A DNA stretch of 64,000 nucleotides. It comes from Streptomyces sp. HM190 (GTDB taxonomy: Bacteria > Actinomycetota > Actinomycetes > Streptomycetales > Streptomycetaceae). Positions 58,616 through 64,000 of the stretch are shown here, in pieces (position 1 is the stretch's first letter; the number at the start of each line of letters is the position of its first letter). The notes under the pieces are model-generated. The model was not told where the DNA came from, did not search any database, and saw nothing but the letters and a program-made list of their open reading frames with translations. Location: contig NZ_CP047318.1 of assembly GCF_009857135.1 (NCBI RefSeq), forward strand, positions 4,278,001 to 4,342,000, in the 5' to 3' direction. The position numbers and the translations under genes were made by a program.

Positions 58616-60055
58616 CTAGGACATCTGAGCCCACCACTCCTTGAGCGCCGCCACCGCCTCGTCATGCTCCATCGGCCCGTTCTCTAGTCGCAGCTCCAGC
58701 AGGAACTTGTAGGCCTGCCCGATGACCGGGCCCGGGCCGACCCCCAGGATCTCCATGATCTGGTTGCCGTCGAGGTCCGGGCGGATGGCGTCCAGCTCCT
58801 CCTGCTCCTGAAGCTGCGCGATGCGCTCCTCCAGACCGTCGTACGCACGGGACAGCGCACTCGCCTTGCGCTTGTTCCGGGTGGTGCAGTCGGAGCGGGT
58901 CAGTTTGTGGAGGCGATCGAGGAGCGAGCCCGCGTCACGTACATAGCGGCGGACGGCGGAGTCCGTCCACTCTCCGGTGCCGTACCCGTGGAAGCGCAGG
59001 TGGAGTTCGACCAGACGCGAAACGTCCTTGATGAGGTCATTCGAGTACTTGAGGGCCGTCATGCGCTTCTTGGTCATCTTCGCCCCGACCACCTCGTGGT
59101 GATGGAAGGAGACCCGGCCGTCCTTCTCGAAACGCCGGGTACGGGGCTTGCCGATGTCGTGCAGCAGCGCGGCGAGGCGGAGGGTGAGGTCGGGCCCGTT
59201 CTCCTCGAGCGCGATCGCCTGTTCCAGGACGATCAGCGTGTGATCGTAGACGTCCTTGTGCCGGTGGTGCTCGTCACGCTCCAGCCGCAGCGCGGGGAGT
59301 TCGGGCAGGACATGCTGGGCGAGGCCGGTGTCCACCAGCAGGGTCAGGCCCGTACGCGGGTGCGCGGAGAGGACCAGCTTGTTCAGCTCGTCCCGCACCC
59401 GCTCCGCGGACACGATCTCGATCCGGCCGGCCATGTCGGTCATCGCCGAGACGACCTCCGGCGCGACCTCGAAGTCGAGCTGCGCGGCGAATCGAGCCGC
59501 TCGCATCATGCGGAGCGGGTCGTCGGAGAAGGACTCCTCCGGTGTACCGGGGGTGCGCAGGACACGCGCGGCGAGATCCTCGAGCCCACCGTGCGGGTCG
59601 ATGAACTCCTTCTCCGGCAGCGCCACCGCCATCGCGTTCACGGTGAAGTCACGCCGCACGAGGTCTTCCTCGATGGAATCGCCGTACGACACCTCCGGCT
59701 TGCGGGAGGATCGATCGTAGGCCTCCGACCGGTACGTCGTGACCTCGATCTGGTAGCCGTCCCTCTGGGCCCCCACCGTGCCGAAGGCGATCCCGACCTC
59801 CCAGACGGCGTCGGCCCAGGGGCGCACGATCTTCAGAACGTCCTCGGGGCGGGCGTCAGTCGTGAAGTCAAGGTCGTTGCCGAGCCGGCCGAGCAGCGCG
59901 TCCCTGACCGACCCGCCGACCAGGGCCAGCGAGAACCCCGCCTCCTGGAAACGGCGGGCAAGATCATCGGCCACTGGGGCGACGCGCAGCAGTTCGCTCA
60001 CCGCGCGGCGCTGCACCTGGCTCAGGGCACTGGACTGTTCGTTGGCGTTCGGCAC
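58616..60055 (-). CDS. pcnA: CCA-adding tRNA nucleotidyltransferase / polynucleotide adenylyltransferase
   Basis: 479 aa from GTG 60055 (the frame is open to 60763, but that part overlaps the divergent gene's promoter and shows no coding bias). Class II nucleotidyltransferase: LVGGSVRDALLG (46–57) and DLDFTTDA with two metal-binding Asp, then RRDFTVNAMA and the ERVRDELNKLV block. A C-terminal HD domain is visible (LHDIGKP near 285). The enzyme adds or repairs the CCA end of tRNA. The annotated 'pcnA' name is by Streptomyces convention. CCA-adding activity is more likely than poly(A) polymerase, but both types share this fold. Divergent from the DUF6049-like gene. Confidence 0.92.
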   Translation of the reverse strand: MPNANEQSSALSQVQRRAVSELLRVAPVADDLARRFQEAGFSLALVGGSVRDALLGRLGNDLDFTTDARPEDVLKIVRPWADAVWEVGIAFGTVGAQRDGYQIEVTTYRSEAYDRSSRKPEVSYGDSIEEDLVRRDFTVNAMAVALPEKEFIDPHGGLEDLAARVLRTPGTPEESFSDDPLRMMRAARFAAQLDFEVAPEVVSAMTDMAGRIEIVSAERVRDELNKLVLSAHPRTGLTLLVDTGLAQHVLPELPALRLERDEHHRHKDVYDHTLIVLEQAIALEENGPDLTLRLAALLHDIGKPRTRRFEKDGRVSFHHHEVVGAKMTKKRMTALKYSNDLIKDVSRLVELHLRFHGYGTGEWTDSAVRRYVRDAGSLLDRLHKLTRSDCTTRNKRKASALSRAYDGLEERIAQLQEQEELDAIRPDLDGNQIMEILGVGPGPVIGQAYKFLLELRLENGPMEHDEAVAALKEWWAQMS

Positions 60056-60290
60056 AACAGAAAAGGGTACGTGGCCACCGCGGCGGTGGTCGCCTCCATG
60101 GAACGCGCACAACGGTTTCGCGTAGATGACCCCATCCCCGACCCCTTTGATACGCGTACATACAGGGACAGGCCGGTCTCGCCGCGCGATCTTGTGGTGC
60201 GGACCGCGGCACTTCACCTCAGCGCGCATCGTTACCATGCGTGGACGCACATTCCGACGACCACTGACGACGACGAGGACGGGCGAGCGC

Positions 60291-62717
60291 GTGGCCGAGG
60301 CGGCAGACTTCCAGGGGACCACTCCCTCACCTGCCCGCCGCTGGCTGGTGCGCACAGGGGCACTGATCGCCGGGGCACCGCTGCTGGCCGGCCTGCTCCA
60401 GTTCTCCGCCGCTCCACAGGCACAGGCGGCGCCGACGGCCGCGCCGACCAATGCCACCGGCACGAACACCGTCTCTGTCTCGCTCGACTCGCTCAGCCCC
60501 AGCGCGCCCACGGACGGCGACACGGTCACCGTCTCCGGTACGGTGACCAACCGGGGCAAGCAGGCGATCACGGACGCCCACGTGGGCCTGCGGGTGGGCT
60601 CGGCTCCCCTGACGACCCGCTCCTCCATCGACAGCGCGGCCAAGCGCAACGGCTTCGACCCGTTCGTCGACGGGGCGGAGGTCGGCGGGAAGTACGTGGA
60701 GACGTTCTCCAAGCTCGTCTCCGGCGTGGCCCAGCCCTTCACCATCTCGGTGCCTGTCAACAAGCTGGACCTCGGTGCGGACGGCGTCTACCAGCTCGCG
60801 GTCTCCCTCTCGGGCCAGACCTCCACGGCCCGGTACGACCAGATCCTCGGCATCCAGCGCACGTTCCTCCCGTGGCACCCCGACGAGGCGGACACGAGGA
60901 CGAAGACCACGTATCTCTGGCCCCTGATCTCCTCCAGCCATCTCACTGCCGAGACCGGGCCGGGGGAGCGCCAGACGCCCACGTTCCTCGACGACGAGTT
61001 GGCCAAGGAGATCTCCGCCGGCGGCCGCCTGGAGCAGATGCTGGCGTTGGGCAAGGATCTCGACGTCACCTGGGTGATCGACCCCGACCTGCTGGCGTCG
61101 GTGGTCGCGATGACGGAGAGCTACAGCGTCCGGAGCGGAAGCACGACGGTCCCGGGCAGGAGCCAGGCGGTCGCCAAGGCGTGGCTGGCCGAGCTCGAGA
61201 CCGCGGTACAAGGCAAGGAAGTGGTCGCGCTCCCCTTCGCGGATCCCGATCTGGCGTCGCTGGCGCAGAACGGCAAGGGCGTCACCGGCTCCCTCAGCCG
61301 GCTCAAGGACGCCACCGATGTCGCCGCGGACACCGTCGAGAGCATCCTGCACGTGCAGCCGAACACCGAGTTCGCCTGGCCTGCGAACGGCGCCGTCGAC
61401 CCGTCCATCATCAAGGTCGCCACCTCGGCGGGCGCCGACAAGGTGATCGCCCGCAGTGACAGCCTTCAGGAGAACCGCGGCCTGTCCTACACGCCCACGG
61501 CCGCCCGCCCCATCGGTGGCGGCACCACGGCGGTCGTCGCGGACGCCCAGCTGTCCACGGCGTTCCAGCGCGACATGACGAAAGCCGAGAGCTCCACGCT
61601 GGCGGTGCAGCGGTTCCTCGCCCAGAGCCTGATGACGAACCTGCAGACCGACAAGCAGCGCAGCATCGTGATCGCCCCGCAGCGCATGCCCTCGGCCAGC
61701 CAGGCCCGGACGATGGCACAGGCCCTGACGACGCTCCAGGGCGGTACCTGGTCGCAGTTCCAGGACCTGTCCGCGGCAGCCGAGGCGAAGCCCGACCCGA
61801 ACGCCAGCACCAGGATCCCGTCCGCCTCCGCGTACCCCAGGTCGCTGCGCAAGCAGGCACTGCCGAAGTCGGCGTTCCAGCAGATCCACAGCACCCAGAG
61901 CGACCTCGACCGCTTCAAGGTGATCCTCAACCGCCAGTCGCGTGTGGTCACGCCCTTCGGCCGGACCATGGACCGGGAGATGTCGACGTCGTGGCGGGGT
62001 CACGCCGCGGACGCGAGGGCCTACCGGGACGGCGTGCAGTCCTACCTCGACACACTCACCAGCCAGGTCCGGCTGATCGAGAAGTCCGAGACGAAGCTCT
62101 CGGGCCGCAGCGCCACGATCCCCGTGACCGTGCAGAACAACCTCGTGCAAGGTGTCGACAACCTGACGCTGCGCCTCACGTCGCAGCTTCCGAAGCGCCT
62201 GAAGATCGGTGACGACGACTACTACGAGCAGTCCATCGACATCTCGGGCGGGCACAGCGAGTCCGTGAAGTTCACCACCAACGCCGAGGCCAACGGCAAG
62301 GTCGACGTCGTCGCCCAGCTCTACACCAAGGACGGGCAGAAGTACGGTGCCCCGGTCGTCTTCACCGTGAGCGTCACCGAGATCACTCCCACGGTGATGC
62401 TGGTCATCGCCGGTGGGGTCCTGCTCCTCGTGCTCGCCGGCTTCCGGATGTACACCCAGCGCAAGCGCGCCGCCGCCCGCCAAGCGGCGGAGGGTGCCTC
62501 GCAGGACAAGTCCCCGGCAGAGCGCACCTCTCCGGGCGAGGAAGCGAACACCGAGCCGGCCGCTGTCGTACACACTGACGGAGTCGTACACACTGACGAA
62601 GGGGATTCCTCGGCCGAGCCCATGGCAGACGCGCCGGAGCACCCGGGTGACCCGGCCACGGACACCGCATCGGAAAACACCGACCGGTCCGGAACGGGTG
62701 AGAGAGTGGACCGTTGA
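60291..62717 (+). CDS. Secreted/membrane-anchored DUF6049-like protein
   Basis: 808 aa from GTG 60291, which gives a proper signal peptide (ARRWLVRTGALIAGAPLLAGLL); ATG 60237 would add 18 residues and is an alternative start. The large extracytoplasmic part has two beta-rich regions resembling CARDB-like domains (VTVSGTVTNRGKQAITDAHVGL near the N-terminus and IPVTVQNNLVQGVDNLTLRL near 625) around an alpha/beta region (TWVIDPDLLASV) of unknown activity. A membrane helix near 705–730 (VMLVIAGGVLLLVLAGF) and a 75-residue charged tail end the chain. It is followed after 47 bp by murJ, a pairing known in actinobacteria; a role in cell-wall assembly is inferred. Confidence 0.85.
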   Translation: MAEAADFQGTTPSPARRWLVRTGALIAGAPLLAGLLQFSAAPQAQAAPTAAPTNATGTNTVSVSLDSLSPSAPTDGDTVTVSGTVTNRGKQAITDAHVGLRVGSAPLTTRSSIDSAAKRNGFDPFVDGAEVGGKYVETFSKLVSGVAQPFTISVPVNKLDLGADGVYQLAVSLSGQTSTARYDQILGIQRTFLPWHPDEADTRTKTTYLWPLISSSHLTAETGPGERQTPTFLDDELAKEISAGGRLEQMLALGKDLDVTWVIDPDLLASVVAMTESYSVRSGSTTVPGRSQAVAKAWLAELETAVQGKEVVALPFADPDLASLAQNGKGVTGSLSRLKDATDVAADTVESILHVQPNTEFAWPANGAVDPSIIKVATSAGADKVIARSDSLQENRGLSYTPTAARPIGGGTTAVVADAQLSTAFQRDMTKAESSTLAVQRFLAQSLMTNLQTDKQRSIVIAPQRMPSASQARTMAQALTTLQGGTWSQFQDLSAAAEAKPDPNASTRIPSASAYPRSLRKQALPKSAFQQIHSTQSDLDRFKVILNRQSRVVTPFGRTMDREMSTSWRGHAADARAYRDGVQSYLDTLTSQVRLIEKSETKLSGRSATIPVTVQNNLVQGVDNLTLRLTSQLPKRLKIGDDDYYEQSIDISGGHSESVKFTTNAEANGKVDVVAQLYTKDGQKYGAPVVFTVSVTEITPTVMLVIAGGVLLLVLAGFRMYTQRKRAAARQAAEGASQDKSPAERTSPGEEANTEPAAVVHTDGVVHTDEGDSSAEPMADAPEHPGDPATDTASENTDRSGTGERVDR

Positions 62718-62764
62718 GCGATTGTCGTGGCCCGTGGGCCCGGGGACGATGAGGTGGGGTAACC

Positions 62765-64000
62765 ATGAACGCGCCGTACGACGGTGACCGCGGCCAGGGC
62801 GGGGCCGACTCGGGGTACCCCGACGGCTCGCTGCCCGGGTCGGGCCAGGTGCCGCCGCAGCCTCCCGCGGACATGTACCTCCAGGACGCCTACGACCAGG
62901 ACCCCTACCGCGCGCGGGACCTGTCCGCCCAGGACCCGGTGGCCGAGGCGCTCTACGACCGCGCCGCGCACCCTCCGCCCGCTCCAGGTGCCCACCAGCC
63001 GCAGCAGCCGCTCTACGGGCAGCCCGCGCCCTCGCAGTACGCCCCCGACCCGCGGGTGTGGGCCCAGACCCCCGCGCCCGAGCCGGACGGTCCGTCGCGA
63101 CATCTGCCGTACGGCGACAACGCCCGTACGACCCAGTTCGTGGGAGTGGACGACCTGGTCACGCAAGCCGGCGAGGAGCGCCGGGAGCCGGACGCGTTCG
63201 CTCACCTCTTCCGGGACCAGCAGCAGAGCGGCAGCGGCCCCGTGGGGCAGCCCTCCGTGCCCGGCCCGGCCACCGCTCCGGCGCCGGGTCCGGTCCGTAC
63301 GCAGCACGAAGAGCCCGCGCAGGCCCCCGCGGCCGCACCGGCCCCGAAGAAAGGCGGGCGGGCCTCGGGGCTGCTGAAGTCGAGCGCCGTGATGGCGGCG
63401 GGCACCATGGTCTCGCGCCTCACCGGCTTCATCCGCTCGGCGATGATCGTCTCGGCGCTGGGCCTCGCCCTGCTGGGCGACGCCTTCCAGGTGGCCTACC
63501 AGCTGCCGACCATGATCTACATCCTGACCGTCGGCGGCGGCCTGAACTCCGTCTTCGTCCCGCAGCTCGTGCGGGCGATGAAGGACGACGACGACGGCGG
63601 CGAGGCGTACGCCAACCGCCTGCTGACCCTCGTCATGGTGGTCCTGGGCCTTCTCACGGCACTCGCGATGTTGGCGGCCCCGCTCCTGGTGCGCGCTCTG
63701 TCGGTGGGAGTCGCCGGCAACCCCGCGGCCAACGAGACCGCCGTGACGTTCACCCGCTACTTCCTGCCGTCCATCTTCTTCATGGGCATCCACGTGGTGA
63801 TGGGGCAGATCCTGAACGCCCGCGGCCGATTCGGCGCCATGATGTGGACGCCGGTCCTCAACAACATCGTCATCATCGTCACCCTCGGCGCGTTCCTGTG
63901 GGTCTACGGCAGCGCGGCCGACTCCCGGATGACCGTCGACAACATCCCGCCCGAGGGCGTGCGCCTGCTGGGTGTGGGCATCCTGCTCGGCCTCGTCGTG
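62765..64000 (+). CDS. murJ: Lipid II flippase MurJ (MviN), partial at right edge
   Basis: The frame from ATG 62765 (GAGGTGGGG upstream) stays open for 412 codons to the edge. Residues 1–200 are Pro/Gln/Asp/Ala-rich and cytosolic, far longer than in E. coli MurJ and typical of Streptomyces and mycobacteria. The membrane part begins near 203 (LLKSSAVMAAGTMVSRLTGFIRSAMIV) with the MviN signature RLTGFIR, then GDAFQVAYQLPTMIYILTVGGGLNSVFVPQ and FMGIHVVMGQILNARGRFGAMMW. MurJ flips the peptidoglycan precursor lipid II across the membrane. In mycobacteria MurJ has a pseudokinase domain at the C-terminus; here that part is beyond the window. Confidence 0.95.
   Translation, partial: MNAPYDGDRGQGGADSGYPDGSLPGSGQVPPQPPADMYLQDAYDQDPYRARDLSAQDPVAEALYDRAAHPPPAPGAHQPQQPLYGQPAPSQYAPDPRVWAQTPAPEPDGPSRHLPYGDNARTTQFVGVDDLVTQAGEERREPDAFAHLFRDQQQSGSGPVGQPSVPGPATAPAPGPVRTQHEEPAQAPAAAPAPKKGGRASGLLKSSAVMAAGTMVSRLTGFIRSAMIVSALGLALLGDAFQVAYQLPTMIYILTVGGGLNSVFVPQLVRAMKDDDDGGEAYANRLLTLVMVVLGLLTALAMLAAPLLVRALSVGVAGNPAANETAVTFTRYFLPSIFFMGIHVVMGQILNARGRFGAMMWTPVLNNIVIIVTLGAFLWVYGSAADSRMTVDNIPPEGVRLLGVGILLGLVV

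Noticed and set aside
58907..62642. Long open frames antisense to pcnA and to the DUF6049-like gene (850 and 771 codons)
   Set aside because: Both are shadows of well-supported genes. They lack starts with ribosome-binding sites and known domains.

Overview
The window reads as chromosomal DNA of a Streptomyces or a very close relative. The base composition is very GC-rich, codon third positions are nearly all G or C, and GTG and TTG starts are common. The gene set includes the Streptomyces-specific sporulation pair ssgA/ssgR, an SsgA-linked gene order, a fused cydCD, and the order dnaB – MATE – rplI – rpsR – ssb – rpsF – femX – ponA-type PBP – ino1 – pcnA – murJ. From memory this matches S. 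coelicolor from about SCO3894 (right edge) to about SCO3960 (left edge), read backwards. In that genus dnaA/oriC lies a short way beyond murJ, so oriC is probably a few tens of kb past the right edge. That placement is inference. I see no insertion sequence, prophage, integrase, CRISPR array, tRNA or rRNA.

Layout. 1–4.0 kb: a partial unknown gene and a four-gene block of two ABC-2 transporter pairs (minus strand). 4.3–9.0 kb: a plus-strand operon with an M24 peptidase-like protein, an EphD-type epoxide hydrolase/SDR fusion, a PF10118-type metal-dependent hydrolase and a MerR regulator. 9.0–11.7 kb: a small cluster of DnaA boxes, then kptA (RNA 2'-phosphotransferase), an LLM flavin oxidoreductase and a Cof-type HAD phosphatase. 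11.8–19.4 kb: an M23 peptidase and the cytochrome bd operon cydA-cydB-cydCD under a Rex operator. 19.6–24.6 kb: hisC2-like aminotransferase, a LacI regulator, a metallophosphoesterase and a membrane protein of unknown role. 24.8–30.5 kb: thiC with a TPP riboswitch, a YibE/F membrane protein, ssgA, ssgR and a small DUF5326 protein. 30.7–42.2 kb: small metabolic and regulatory genes (cupin, holin-like membrane protein, ptpA, PLP lyase, LysR, Nudix, flavohaemoglobin, HAD, GNATs, MFS/MarR pair, serine hydrolase). 42.2–47.5 kb: dnaB, a MATE transporter and the rpsF-ssb-rpsR-rplI operon. 47.7–64 kb: cell-envelope and housekeeping genes (femX-like, Alr-like, GT87, bifunctional PBP, PadR/ino1, MFS, pcnA, a secreted DUF6049-like protein and murJ, which runs off the right edge).

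The most striking structure lies between or across the genes. Twelve copies of the ParB-binding site parS (core GTTTCACGTGAAAC, ten exact and two with one change) are scattered from 16.7 to 58.6 kb. Three lie within 89 bp at the cydB/cydCD junction. Five lie between convergent gene ends. One overlaps a possible Nudix start codon. One forms the variable stem-loop of the thiC TPP riboswitch, where its only deviation from consensus becomes a G·U pair. Two clusters of DnaA boxes (before kptA and upstream of dnaB) add to the picture of an origin-proximal domain carrying many replication and segregation signals. A perfect 11-copy CACCAG repeat lies beside one parS pair.

Functional themes: cell-wall and sporulation functions (SsgA, FemX, PBP, MurJ, M23 peptidase), redox-controlled respiration (Rex site plus cyd), inositol synthesis for mycothiol and phosphatidylinositol (ino1 next to a PadR regulator), and DNA replication and ribosome genes. 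Most coordinates come from open frames with ribosome-binding sites that I could inspect. Where two starts compete, this is stated.
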